From Bacteroides sp. AN502(2024) (lineage in GTDB: Bacteria > Bacteroidota > Bacteroidia > Bacteroidales > Bacteroidaceae): a stretch of DNA of 64,000 nucleotides. Numbering within the stretch: the first letter of the stretch is position 1; each line of letters begins with the position of its first letter. The position numbers and the translations under genes were made by a program. The stretch spans positions 868,001-932,000 of the forward strand of contig NZ_JBGFSP010000003.1 of NCBI RefSeq assembly GCF_041227145.1, read 5' to 3'. Below, one piece after another: positions 51,501 through 60,199 of the stretch. Below the pieces are notes generated by a model, which was not told where the DNA came from, searched no databases, and saw nothing but the letters and a program-made list of their open reading frames with translations.

Positions 51501-52525
51501 CGGTTCAATATCAGATTAGTGGCAATTGAATATTTTTTTGCATAAATCACAGCTCCTTGTCCATCCGATGCAATCCAAAGCATACCTTGAGGCGATCCAC
51601 GATACATTCCATAAATACGGATATTTCGATTAACGATCTCTTCTTCGTATTTTCTCGATGTACGTAAACGAACTAAACCGTTTGCACGAAATCCAATAAC
51701 AATATCTTCATAAAAGGGAACGATTCCTGCTATTACTCCATATTTTTGTACTAATGATGAAAGATTACGAATATAAATTTTAGATTTACGGGAAATATCA
51801 TACATATACAAATCTTTGTCGCAATCTATAAAACAAAAAACACCATTCTGATAGAAAATATTTTCAATAACTTTCGAATGAAATTGTATGGGTGAGACAG
51901 TCAATTTCGCTGATAAGCTATCAGTATCAAAAGCGTTTAGTGAGTAATATTGAATCTGTCCAGTATGAGGTGGGAAAAGCCAAAGTACCCCATCATCAGT
52001 TACAAATGCCCGCTGCTCCATACCATCCATCGATAATGCAGCTGTGCCTACTGAAACAAATTTCTGATATTTTGTATTATAATAGAAAATTCCATCGTCC
52101 GTAAGTGCCCATGTATTTCCTTGCTTGTTAGAATGAACGTAATAATTACCCTGAAAATCGTAATTACCAACAATTTGCTTCGTTTTTTGTGAGAAACGAT
52201 TTATTCCTAAATGGGTGGCAATCCACAAACAACCGTTATCTGCCTGAGAAATAGAATGGATAACATTGTTACTTAACGTCTTATCTACTGAAAAATCGGT
52301 TCGAAACACCTCCATGGTTTTACCATCCCAACAATTGACCCCATCATAAGTTCCAAACCACATCAGTCCATCATTATCTTGAAAAAGACAAAGCACTGCG
52401 CTATGAGATAATCCTTGTTGATAATCTACCTTTGAAAAGAAATAAGAATCTTTCTCATTATCAGCAACAACAATCATTGAAGGTATTAGCGCAATAAGAA
52501 ATATAATCAGACGTGTTTTCACCAT
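48533..52525 (-). CDS. Hybrid two-component regulator (HTCS-like) with degenerate kinase core
   Basis: About 1330 residues from ATG 52525 (MVKTRLIIFLIALIPSMIVV is a signal or membrane anchor). Sensor: two-propeller repeats (WFGTYDGVNCWDGK, LWIATHLGINRF, LWLGTNRGLIKYN), then a Y_Y_Y domain and a membrane helix (SVWAYLFYLLVLTLLAGYLF). Where HisKA normally reads SHELRTPLT the sequence is YSRELLDSFTLIYH, and no clear N/G boxes of the ATPase follow. The receiver keeps the acceptor Asp (VFLVDMAMY), but KPF is changed to LPY. The AraC-type output (IADCMSISPRQFYRRF, ITAVGISSRSYFYKEF) is intact. It probably controls the SusC locus. Confidence 0.9.
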   Translation of the reverse strand: MVKTRLIIFLIALIPSMIVVADNEKDSYFFSKVDYQQGLSHSAVLCLFQDNDGLMWFGTYDGVNCWDGKTMEVFRTDFSVDKTLSNNVIHSISQADNGCLWIATHLGINRFSQKTKQIVGNYDFQGNYYVHSNKQGNTWALTDDGIFYYNTKYQKFVSVGTAALSMDGMEQRAFVTDDGVLWLFPPHTGQIQYYSLNAFDTDSLSAKLTVSPIQFHSKVIENIFYQNGVFCFIDCDKDLYMYDISRKSKIYIRNLSSLVQKYGVIAGIVPFYEDIVIGFRANGLVRLRTSRKYEEEIVNRNIRIYGMYRGSPQGMLWIASDGQGAVIYAKKYSIATNLILNRMSTNLSRQVRSVMTDKYGGLWFGTKGDGLLHLPNFRDADKNMLVDATAYSPGKKQSISSYVKWDQEFHVYKLVQSRYSDRFWIGAGNPGLYYYSFKDDEIHQVENALDYPPIEIHDIYEGSDSVLYAVTAGVGFYKLIIEKGSKTISVRKQKRYHFFHEQQEITMFYPMLAEGDSILWLGSREKGLVRFDKRTEEYQVISLKEMLHKSVDDILSLHWAQDGKMYVGTTSGLVCLTFCEKKIQASYIGREQGLLNDMIHGVLEDGNGFLWLGTNRGLIKYNPQNGASHDYYYTAGVQIGEFSDDAYYQCPYTGSLFFGGINGLLYLDRKVAAAPEFYPDILLRRLWIGRKEVSLGDYYAADGKSLQLDGDAASFSLSFVVPDYLTGEEVEYSFILEEYENQWTSFSSINEASYTDVPAGDYIFKVRYRKDVFDTEYKLFSIPIHILPPWYQSVWAYLFYLLVLTLLAGYLFYLIRRYFLHERILKRLLHTESQQSVTGHVTYSRELLDSFTLIYHACDQLRAENTSYEQRNQQVELIRETAMATLFRPETLHSEKLKHFYPTTFILSARMCMQELSMEVLHTLQGQGVDTSSLHSSISVGFTFPVYKNALRCILYYCYQYVCLQSKSSEVTIDAQEKEETMWLTLSSAANDILKNLYEQLTGTQCSVPDKKDIDHSFSSQLMLCFVQSALEQLHTSLHYKVMESGCCSLTLVFTPAALTEEQSKEKMTILLLEDREEMVWLITGLLSEKYCVSVVKSVQTAFDEISQSAPAVFLVDMAMYTEAESSFMEYVGKNRSVLSKTVFIPMLTWKASSAIQRELILWSDSYIVLPYDILFLKEAVNKAIYGRREPAQIYLEDLGELSGLFTYTTSEQADFIRKLLRVIEQNLDKEDLGTTLIADCMSISPRQFYRRFKEISPVSPSDLIKNYRMEKAARLLQNEELSIQDVITAVGISSRSYFYKEFTRKFGMTPKDFRRKNNSDVVQVENGDI

Positions 52526-52573
52526 ATTTTCCAAGTTATATACATCGGTTAGATAGTAATATTCATAATAGCG

Positions 52574-52581
52574 CAAATATA
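52574..52581 (-). promoter_or_regulatory. -7 box of the hybrid regulator
   Basis: TATATTTG on the minus strand matches TAnnTTTG, about 50 bases before the start codon. No well-placed -33 TTTG is seen. The IS insertion site lies only 34 bases further upstream. Confidence 0.5.
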
Positions 52582-52621
52582 CTAAAAAAATAAATGATAT
52601 CTTAACAAAATATGGTAATAA

Positions 52622-53958
52622 CCAATATTGTCCTAAATAAATTGGGGGAACAAATAAAAAGGAAGTAGAACTAAGGTAAAATGACTACCTTAGTAGCGAG
52701 CCACCAACTCATCTACTTCCTATGGCAAATATAACACTTTTCGCACAGGTAATATCACATCTCCCGAAAGAAAATATCAGGAAAATCATAAAATCTTCGG
52801 GGTCAGACAAGCATTGCAAGGGCTACAATACATGGAGTCAGTTTGTTAGCATGATTTTCAGCCAATTCTCAGGATGTGATTCAGTCAGAGATATCTCAAA
52901 CGGGCTGAAATCAGCCACCGGCAACCTCAATCATTTGGGAATCAACCGTGCACCATCCAAGTCAACGGTAGCATATCAGAACGCCAACCGAGACAGTTCG
53001 GTTTTTCGAGGCATATTCTACTCGTTGTTTCAGTATTTCGGACAGCAAGCCCTATGGCAACGAAGAAAGTTCCGTTTCAAGATGCCGATAAAACTGCTCG
53101 ACTCCACATTGGTGTCATTGACTCTGTCAATATATGACTGGGCACATTACACTACCACCAAGGGGGCGGTCAAGATGCACACGCTATTGGACTATGACAG
53201 TCTTTTGCCGGAGTTCGTGAATATCACCGATGGCAAAACCACCGACAACAAAGCTGCTTTTGATATTGAGTTACATCCGTATAGTATTGTAGTAGCCGAC
53301 CGAGGCTACTGTGACTACTCATTGCTGAATAATTGGGACAGCAGCAACGTGTTCTTTGTAGTGCGTCATAAAGACAATATCCGGTACAAAGCCATAGAGG
53401 AGTTGCCTTTGCCTGAAAAACACGCTCAGAATGTACTTATTGACGAAATAATCGAGTTCGAACTCTCGGCGGCCAAATCCAAATATCCCAAACGTTTACG
53501 TCGCATCGCAGTATGGAACGATGAACACGGTTTTGAGGTTGAGCTACTCACAAACAACTTCACATTGGCAGCATCAAGCATAGCGGCTCTGTACAAGGCT
53601 CGGTGGAACATAGAAATCTTCTTTCGCAACCTCAAGCAACTGCTACGCATCAAGAGCTTTATCGGCACATCCCGCAATGCCGTAGAGACCCAAATATGGA
53701 CTGCTATGACTACAATGCTGATTCTGACATGGCTAAAGCACATCGCAAGATACAAATGGGCATTGGCTAACCTTGTGGTCACCCTCCGGCTGAACACATT
53801 TACCAAAATCGACCTCCAAAAATGGCTTGATCAACCATTTACACCACCTCCCGAAACCATCGAAAACGATTAGGGGGGATTGATTTTGAACTCTCGAGGC
53901 TATACTTAACAGTATAGTCAGTTAGCTCATGCTCAAAATTTATTTAGGACAATATTGG
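52622..53958 (+). mobile_element. IS4-type insertion sequence, complete, 1337 bp
   Basis: Perfect 22-bp terminal inverted repeats, CCAATATTGTCCTAAATAAA with TT at the left and its complement at 53937-53958. They are flanked by a 7-bp target duplication GTAATAA (52615-52621 and 53959-53965). One intact transposase gene. It lies between the hybrid regulator and glmM. Confidence 0.92.
52722..53873 (+). CDS. IS4-family transposase
   Basis: 383 residues. The N-terminal DUF4372-like part (FSQFSGCDSVRDISNGLKSA) is followed by the DDE domain: KLLDSTLVSLTL (first Asp), VVADRGYCDY (second Asp) and the Y-(2)-R-(3)-E-(6)-K signature as YKARWNIEIFFRNLKQLL. All three catalytic acids are present and the frame is uninterrupted, so it is likely active. 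Confidence 0.93.
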   Translation: MANITLFAQVISHLPKENIRKIIKSSGSDKHCKGYNTWSQFVSMIFSQFSGCDSVRDISNGLKSATGNLNHLGINRAPSKSTVAYQNANRDSSVFRGIFYSLFQYFGQQALWQRRKFRFKMPIKLLDSTLVSLTLSIYDWAHYTTTKGAVKMHTLLDYDSLLPEFVNITDGKTTDNKAAFDIELHPYSIVVADRGYCDYSLLNNWDSSNVFFVVRHKDNIRYKAIEELPLPEKHAQNVLIDEIIEFELSAAKSKYPKRLRRIAVWNDEHGFEVELLTNNFTLAASSIAALYKARWNIEIFFRNLKQLLRIKSFIGTSRNAVETQIWTAMTTMLILTWLKHIARYKWALANLVVTLRLNTFTKIDLQKWLDQPFTPPPETIEND

Positions 53959-53960
53959 GT

Positions 53961-54006
53961 AATAACAGAAAAGTCGTATCAAAAATGATACGACTTTTCT
54001 GTTATT
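53961..54006 (-). terminator. glmM terminator, base overlaps the IS target duplication
   Basis: A perfect 20-pair stem, AATAACAGAAAAGTCGTATC and its complement, with loop AAAAAT. The right copy of GTAATAA (53959-53965) overlaps the outer end of the stem, so the IS entered at the foot of this hairpin without destroying it. Confidence 0.9.
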
Positions 54007-54025
54007 ATGTGTTTTTAGTTACTTC

Positions 54026-55417
54026 TTATTTCTTTGCCAATTCATTAATCACATCCATTATTTTCAGACCGATTTCTTCAGCCGCCTCCATAGTAGATGC
54101 TTCGCTATATACACGGATGATTGGTTCCGTGTTACTTTTACGTAGGTGTACCCATTTATCGGCAAAGTCAATCTTCACACCGTCGATATCGTTGATTTCT
54201 TCATTCTTATAGATTTCCTTCACTTTGGCAAGGATGGCGTCTACATCTGTGTCAGGTGTCAAATCAATGCGGTTCTTTGCCATAAAATAAGGAGGATAAG
54301 TGGCACGAAGCTCGCTAACTTTCTTTCCTTCATGAGCCAGATGGCTAAGGAACAAAGCGATACCTACCAATGCATCACGACCATAGTGGCTGGCAGGATA
54401 GATCACTCCACCATTTCCTTCACCACCGATAACGGCATTGGTTGCTTTCATCTTCGTTACAACGTTCACTTCGCCTACAGCAGAAGCATTGTATTCCATA
54501 CCATATTTACGGGTTACATCACGCAGGGCACGGGTAGAACTCAGGTTAGATACGGTATTACCCGGAGTATGTTTCAGTACATAGTCAGCCACAGTGACCA
54601 GTGTATATTCCTCACCGTACATTACACCATTTTCGCAAATCATTGCCAAGCGGTCAACATCAGGATCTACAACGAATGCTACATCGGCCTTGCCCCCTTT
54701 CATCAGGTTCATAATGTCACCCAGGTTCTTTTCAAGCGGTTCGGGATTGTGCTGGAAGTTTCCGGTAGGTTCACAGTAGAGTTTTTCTACCTGTTTCACA
54801 CCCAGACGTTCAAGAAGTTCGGGAAGAATGATACCGCCTACCGAGTTTACGCAGTCGATAGCTACACGGAAATTGGCTTTCTTGATAGCTTCTACATCTA
54901 CCAGGTCAAGAGCCAATACACTGTCAATATGCTTTTGATTATAAGTCAGGTCTTTGCGGTAAGATCCCAGATGATCGACATCGGCATAGTCAAATTCCTC
55001 TGCTTCCGCAATACGAAGTACTTCGTTGCCTTCGGCTGCATTCAGAAATTCACCGTGTTCATTCAGGAGTTTCAATGCATTCCACTGTTTGGGGTTATGA
55101 GAAGCTGTCAGGATAATGCCACCACAAGCACCTTCCATGGTAACAGCAAGCTCTGTGGTGGGGGTAGAAGCAAGATCAATGTCCACTACATCCCAGCCCA
55201 TTCCCATCAAGGTGCCTACTACCACGTTTTTTACCATTTCACCAGAGATGCGGGCATCACGTCCGACAACAATCTTGTTGCTATTCACTTTGCAGATCTT
55301 ACGAATCAAAGTGGCATAAGCCGAGGTGAATTTTACAATGTCAAGCGGGTTCAGTCCTTCTCCCGCTCCTCCGCCGATAGTTCCGCGGATTCCAGAGATC
55401 GATTTGATTAGAGTCAT
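54026..55417 (-). CDS. glmM: Phosphoglucosamine mutase
   Basis: 463 residues, four domains. The phosphoserine loop is TASHNP (residues 104-109), the metal loop DPDVDR, the sugar loop GEGNGG and the phosphate-binding loop RKSNTEP, all intact. It converts glucosamine-6-phosphate to glucosamine-1-phosphate for UDP-GlcNAc synthesis in the cytoplasm. Other hexose phosphate mutases share these motifs, so the substrate is inferred from overall similarity. It is followed by a strong terminator. Confidence 0.9.
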   Translation of the reverse strand: MTLIKSISGIRGTIGGGAGEGLNPLDIVKFTSAYATLIRKICKVNSNKIVVGRDARISGEMVKNVVVGTLMGMGWDVVDIDLASTPTTELAVTMEGACGGIILTASHNPKQWNALKLLNEHGEFLNAAEGNEVLRIAEAEEFDYADVDHLGSYRKDLTYNQKHIDSVLALDLVDVEAIKKANFRVAIDCVNSVGGIILPELLERLGVKQVEKLYCEPTGNFQHNPEPLEKNLGDIMNLMKGGKADVAFVVDPDVDRLAMICENGVMYGEEYTLVTVADYVLKHTPGNTVSNLSSTRALRDVTRKYGMEYNASAVGEVNVVTKMKATNAVIGGEGNGGVIYPASHYGRDALVGIALFLSHLAHEGKKVSELRATYPPYFMAKNRIDLTPDTDVDAILAKVKEIYKNEEINDIDGVKIDFADKWVHLRKSNTEPIIRVYSEASTMEAAEEIGLKIMDVINELAKK

Positions 55418-55453
55418 CGTTTTTAACTAAAATATTTATTTAATGTTAGTGTC

Positions 55454-56149
55454 TCAACTTTTGGCTTTCTCAAACTTCCAGATATCATAGAAGTAGGGAT
55501 TGACATATTGTTGCGCAGTTGTATGCCCCATCTTAGAGGGTACAATCAAGCGTACATGAGCATCGTTACGTAAATATGGTAAAGCAATCAACCATCCGGA
55601 TGGAATCGCAGTTCCATAACCATTACTATTCCATAATAAATCGTAATTCAAAGCATCGGATAAAACGATTCCATAAACAGTAGACGCATTTTGTACATAA
55701 CGGAATGTTAATGGAAACTTGTAATAATCCGGATAATCCATCCATTCTTCCAAAGGTACATTGAAACAGGTAATCTCTCCTTTCATCATATCCTTTTCCA
55801 CATAACGAGTACAAATGATATCATTGTCAGCAAAAGTATCTGCCTTATTAATAAATTCCGTTCCATTCTCCCCGATCTCCTTTCCGCCACGATCTACGAT
55901 CTGCATATATACCCCATTGGAGAAAGCAACATATTCGTCATAATCATCCCCAGCATCTTTCGAAGCCGTAACAGTGTCCCGTTCAAACTCTTCCAGTGAA
56001 ATGACATGGATATCATTATCTTTGATGAACTTATTCACCGCATTTTTCTCATCTTCCAGCATTTCCGCATAAGTCTTCGAATCGTCGCATGCCAGAAACA
56101 GACTTCCGGCGGTTAACAAAGAGAGAAATAAAAATACAAGTTTCTTCAT
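55454..56149 (-). CDS. DUF4827 lipoprotein
   Basis: 231 residues. The lipobox is GSLFLAC, followed by DDSKTYAEMLEDEKNAVNKF, the usual start of DUF4827 lipoproteins. The C-terminal half (GYGTAIPSGWLIALPYLRND) resembles an FKBP-like end, as often in this family, but no catalytic assignment is possible. It lies 36 bases upstream of glmM in the same direction and is likely cotranscribed. Confidence 0.82.
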   Translation of the reverse strand: MKKLVFLFLSLLTAGSLFLACDDSKTYAEMLEDEKNAVNKFIKDNDIHVISLEEFERDTVTASKDAGDDYDEYVAFSNGVYMQIVDRGGKEIGENGTEFINKADTFADNDIICTRYVEKDMMKGEITCFNVPLEEWMDYPDYYKFPLTFRYVQNASTVYGIVLSDALNYDLLWNSNGYGTAIPSGWLIALPYLRNDAHVRLIVPSKMGHTTAQQYVNPYFYDIWKFEKAKS

Positions 56150-56267
56150 TATCTGTTATTTAGCTATATTCCGTACAAATGTATCTCAAAATCATTAAAA
56201 GTTGAAAGAGGAAAGTTGAAAGTTCGTATCTTTTAACCTTTTCACATTCACTTTTAACCTTCCATTT

Positions 56268-57305
56268 TTAGCTTTTCGCTGTTAGCAAAGATTTATACTT
56301 CTCAAGCGCTTTCTCAAAGACTGCTTTTGCCTCTTCCATCGTTCCGAAAAACTCACCACCCGAAGCATTCAAGTGACCTCCTCCATGGAAGAACTCGGCA
56401 GCCAACTGATTGCAAGGAAAGGTTCCTACTGAGCGAAGGGATATTTTAATCATCGGTTTCTCCGTATCTTCCCTCAAGAAACAAGAGAAACAGACATTCT
56501 TAATGGAAAGGGGAATATTTACAAAGCCCTCGCTATCGCCTTTTATATAGTTGAATTTACTTTGTTCAGCTTTCGTCAGTGTGATGAGTGCCGAATTGTA
56601 ATCCGAATACACGGTCATGTTCGACAATACATATCCCATCAAACGTAGACGACTCTCTGAATAAGTATTATATACCTTACGGTAAATATCATCTTTATCA
56701 ATCCCCTTAGAAAGGAGTTCACTGATGATAAAATAAATTTCCCGGTTGTTCGAGTTATAAGTGAATCCGCCGGTATCTGTCATCATCCCTGTGTAGATGC
56801 ATTCTGCACCCTCCTTAGATATATCACTGAAATACCCCATACGACAAATGAGACGAAATATCAGTTCGGAAGTAGAAGATATTTTAGGATAGGACATCAC
56901 TATCTTACAGAACTCTTCGGGATGCAAATGATGATCAATCATTATTTTACGTGCCGGAGAAGCAGCCACGACATCTGCCATATCGCCAATACGTTTCAGC
57001 GCATTGAAGTCGAGACAACAAATGACGTCTGCTTCGGCTATTAATTTATCTGCAAAATCTTTGTAACGGTCATACAAAAGAATATCCTTGGTGCCCGGCA
57101 TCCACCGCAGGAAATCAGGAAAGGCATTCGGCACAATGACGTTTACAGTTTTTTCCTGTGAATCCAAGAAATGATATAGTCCCAGTGAAGACCCGATAGC
57201 ATCACCGTCAGGAGAAACATGAGATACAATTACTATTTTGTCAGCTCGTTCAAACCATTTGATGAAATGGTCGATTTTAGCTTGTTCAATTACTTTCGTC
57301 AACAT
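56268..57305 (-). CDS. DHH-family phosphoesterase, NrnA-like
   Basis: 345 residues. The DHH domain has VSHVSPDGDAIGSSLG, VICCLDFNALKRIGD and IMIDHHLHPE, which supply the Asp/His metal ligands. The DHHA1 domain ends FFHGGGHLNASGGEF. NrnA-type enzymes degrade very short RNA and dephosphorylate pAp. The length fits the family. It is preceded by comEC with a 47-base gap. Confidence 0.9.
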   Translation of the reverse strand: MLTKVIEQAKIDHFIKWFERADKIVIVSHVSPDGDAIGSSLGLYHFLDSQEKTVNVIVPNAFPDFLRWMPGTKDILLYDRYKDFADKLIAEADVICCLDFNALKRIGDMADVVAASPARKIMIDHHLHPEEFCKIVMSYPKISSTSELIFRLICRMGYFSDISKEGAECIYTGMMTDTGGFTYNSNNREIYFIISELLSKGIDKDDIYRKVYNTYSESRLRLMGYVLSNMTVYSDYNSALITLTKAEQSKFNYIKGDSEGFVNIPLSIKNVCFSCFLREDTEKPMIKISLRSVGTFPCNQLAAEFFHGGGHLNASGGEFFGTMEEAKAVFEKALEKYKSLLTAKS

Positions 57306-57352
57306 ACTCTTTATACTTTATCACGGTGCAAATGTACGATAAATCTTTGTAC

Positions 57353-59503
57353 TTAGAGCAAAAAGCGGACAGAACCTTCGTCGGATAGCGAGATAAACCG
57401 CAGACCGGATTTTTTACATTCGCTTTCAAGAAGGTGTTTGCGGTATTCCGGGAGAGATGCGTCCAATATGACGTAAGAGAAAGAAAAGACCCGGTTGAGT
57501 TCCTCCAGACGTCCGTCATATCCTTTGCATAAGTAAAGATAATGAATATATAACGGAGAAGCGGTGGTTTTGTTGCGCCAACGATTGTCATTGATCACAC
57601 CAACATGACAACCATGATAAGATACAATCTGCTGCCGACGGTTCAGTTCAACATACCGGCAATCGGTAGTTATTTCTTGGGGAGGCAGAAGGTGATGACG
57701 TCTCCAATAATTAGCAGCCACGCGTTCCAGACGTTTTTTATCGGGGATAGAATCTACATAGCTTATCCAAGAGCGCCCGTCATTCCCTATGCAATGCACT
57801 GCAGGACAACCGCGCACGTTATAAAAGACCAAGCCCGTCCGAGGACGATCCAACCCATACAATGTTGCATGATAAGTACCCAGTAATAAGAGAGAAAAAA
57901 GACCAATCAATAAATTCCGATATCGACGATTCTTGAAATAATAAGCCCATAAGCAGCCGACAATATAAATACCCCATATTTCCGACTGATAAAGCCAGAT
58001 TCCATCGATAGAAGCGTAAGGAAGCTGTTCCACCCAACGGACGAAAAAATTAAGTCCTTCCAATAGCTTCTTGACACCTTCGGCCACTATCACCTGAAGC
58101 CATGAAAGAGGAGTCAGAAGAAGCATCACGACAGCAGCGTATAAGAGAATCGTAATCAAAGAGATAACGACCAGATTCGTCAATAGGAAATGCACAGAGA
58201 ATCGGGAGAAATAAAACATGACAAGCGGTGCCGTTCCTATTTGTGCGGCAATAGACACACTCATCACTCCCCAAACATACTTTCCGACTCTACCTTTCAC
58301 CGTAATCAAGTGATAGATCGACTTTTGCATCAATAGAATGGAAGCAACAGCAAGAAAAGAGAGTTGAAAGCCAACATCAAACAACCATGCCGGATTACAA
58401 AATAACATCAACCATGCAGCTGCTGCCAGTGTATTTAGAGATAGCGGTTGACGCCCAACCACATCTGCCATTGCTAAAATAGAGAACATACTGACCGACC
58501 GTACCACAGAAGGAGAAAGTCCTGTAAAAAAGGCAAAAGCCCACAATAGAACCAGAAGAAGAACAGAACGCATACCTCTACCTATATTTCCTCTTCGGGC
58601 AACGGGCTGCAAAATGAGAAAGAGCAGTGTATATAAAAGCCCGATATGCAAACCGGATAAAGCAAGAATATGACTGGCACCGGCTACAGAGTAACTCTCA
58701 CGAACCGAATCACTTAATTCAGTCTTGTCCCCTATGGTCAGTGCTAAAAGTACAGCCAGCTCATCACCGGTAAATCCTAGTTCCCGATAAAGTGAGATCA
58801 CCTTTCTTCGGCAAGAACCGGCTACACTTTTGAGATCAAGGCTATTCTTTCCACCCCGTTGCAAAGAGACAGGGGAGTTACCCGGAGATAATGGTGGTTT
58901 GTTTGAAGCTAAGATTGTCCATTTCCCAGACGCAACATATCCTGTTCCACAGATTCCTTTGTACATCAGGAAGCGTTCATAATCAAATTCATCAAAGTTC
59001 CGATTGTTGTGAGGAGGAGAAATACGGGCAGAGATCAACAGTTCATCTCCATTCTTTAACAGGGCGGCAGCCGAATCTTGCTGTAGATAAAGAAGCACAG
59101 CACGCCCTATCGGATATGTACCGATAGTGTCACGACGTTCTTTCAATTGTGTCTGACAAAGATACGTATGTTCTTTTGCTTGAGGTGCATCCGTTATCAA
59201 AATCCGATACACAGTTTCATCTTCAGGAAAAGAGTAAACAGCCTGTTGCAATTGCCAAGTTATCCCAAGCCATCCTCCCATGAAACAAAGGATAGAAACT
59301 GCCAATCCAAAGCACCATCGCAATGAATAGCGTTTCAGGAAATAAAGGACAAACAATAAAGCAATGCAAAGTCCAAAGGTCAGCACAGGCCATAAGAGTT
59401 CCCATGAACGGTCAAAAAAATGATCACCACAAAAAACGCCTGCTACCCAAGGGATAATCAGGCGTATATAAGGATATCGATGGATGTAAAAAGTACTCAA
59501 CAA
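57353..59503 (-). CDS. comEC: ComEC/Rec2-type DNA uptake channel
   Basis: 716 residues. An N-terminal DUF4131 region with membrane helices is followed by the competence domain with LALTIGDKTELSDSVRESYS, ASHILALSGLHIGLLYTLLF and FFTGLSPSVVRSVSMF, the canonical ComEC stretches, and further helices to about 540. The C-terminal part is short compared with ComEC proteins that end in a full metallo-beta-lactamase domain, as is common in Bacteroidetes. It would move single-stranded DNA across the inner membrane. Confidence 0.93.
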   Translation of the reverse strand: MLSTFYIHRYPYIRLIIPWVAGVFCGDHFFDRSWELLWPVLTFGLCIALLFVLYFLKRYSLRWCFGLAVSILCFMGGWLGITWQLQQAVYSFPEDETVYRILITDAPQAKEHTYLCQTQLKERRDTIGTYPIGRAVLLYLQQDSAAALLKNGDELLISARISPPHNNRNFDEFDYERFLMYKGICGTGYVASGKWTILASNKPPLSPGNSPVSLQRGGKNSLDLKSVAGSCRRKVISLYRELGFTGDELAVLLALTIGDKTELSDSVRESYSVAGASHILALSGLHIGLLYTLLFLILQPVARRGNIGRGMRSVLLLVLLWAFAFFTGLSPSVVRSVSMFSILAMADVVGRQPLSLNTLAAAAWLMLFCNPAWLFDVGFQLSFLAVASILLMQKSIYHLITVKGRVGKYVWGVMSVSIAAQIGTAPLVMFYFSRFSVHFLLTNLVVISLITILLYAAVVMLLLTPLSWLQVIVAEGVKKLLEGLNFFVRWVEQLPYASIDGIWLYQSEIWGIYIVGCLWAYYFKNRRYRNLLIGLFSLLLLGTYHATLYGLDRPRTGLVFYNVRGCPAVHCIGNDGRSWISYVDSIPDKKRLERVAANYWRRHHLLPPQEITTDCRYVELNRRQQIVSYHGCHVGVINDNRWRNKTTASPLYIHYLYLCKGYDGRLEELNRVFSFSYVILDASLPEYRKHLLESECKKSGLRFISLSDEGSVRFLL

Positions 59504-59508
59504 ATCAG

Positions 59509-60162
59509 TTACAGTTCGTGTAGCTGACGAATCATAGCTTCCGGATCCGGTGCCGCAAAGACAGCATTACCAGCCACTAGCGCATCAGCTCCTGCCTCAA
59601 CCAAGCGGGCACCTGTTTCCAGATTCACCCCACCGTCTACTTCAATCAGTGCTTTCGAGCCTATCCGTTCAATCAGGGCACGCAGTTCATGAACCTTTTC
59701 TACAGAGTGTTCAATAAACTTCTGCCCACCGAATCCCGGATTGACGCTCATGACAAGCACCATATATACCTCCCGTATAATATCTTGTAAAAGAGCTACC
59801 GGAGTGGCCGGATTGATCGTTACAGCAGGTTGCATCCCTGCTTCTCTGATCTGCTGAATCACCCGATGCAGATGCGGGCAGGCTTCATAATGCACATTCA
59901 TCGTATGAGCACCCAGTGCCTTCACTTCCGGAATAAACTTTTCCGGATTCACAATCATCAAATGCACATCCAACGGTTTCTTGCTCAACTTCGCCACATA
60001 TTTCAGTACCGGAAATCCAAATGAAATGTTCGGAACAAATACTCCGTCCATAATATCAATGTGTACCCACTCCGCTTCACTGCGGTTTAACATTTCAATA
60101 TCCTTTGCCAGATATCCAAAATCGGCAGAAAGGATGGAAGGAGCGATAATTGGTTTCATCAT
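59509..60162 (-). CDS. rpe: Ribulose-phosphate 3-epimerase
   Basis: 217 residues, a TIM barrel. Signature stretches are IAPSILSADFGYLAKDIEML, VHIDIMDGVFVPNISFG, LDVHLMI, VMSVNPGFGGQKFI and LIEVDGGVN, with the metal-binding His and Asp residues in place. It interconverts ribulose-5-phosphate and xylulose-5-phosphate in the pentose phosphate pathway. Five bases separate it from comEC. Confidence 0.96.
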   Translation of the reverse strand: MMKPIIAPSILSADFGYLAKDIEMLNRSEAEWVHIDIMDGVFVPNISFGFPVLKYVAKLSKKPLDVHLMIVNPEKFIPEVKALGAHTMNVHYEACPHLHRVIQQIREAGMQPAVTINPATPVALLQDIIREVYMVLVMSVNPGFGGQKFIEHSVEKVHELRALIERIGSKALIEVDGGVNLETGARLVEAGADALVAGNAVFAAPDPEAMIRQLHEL

Positions 60163-60199
60163 TTTTCTATTTTTAGGTTATAGTCGTCTCTTATTTTAA

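Noticed and set aside
54146..55411. 421-codon plus-strand frame opposite glmM
   Set aside because: Antisense shadow of a gene with every phosphohexomutase motif; long only because of codon bias.
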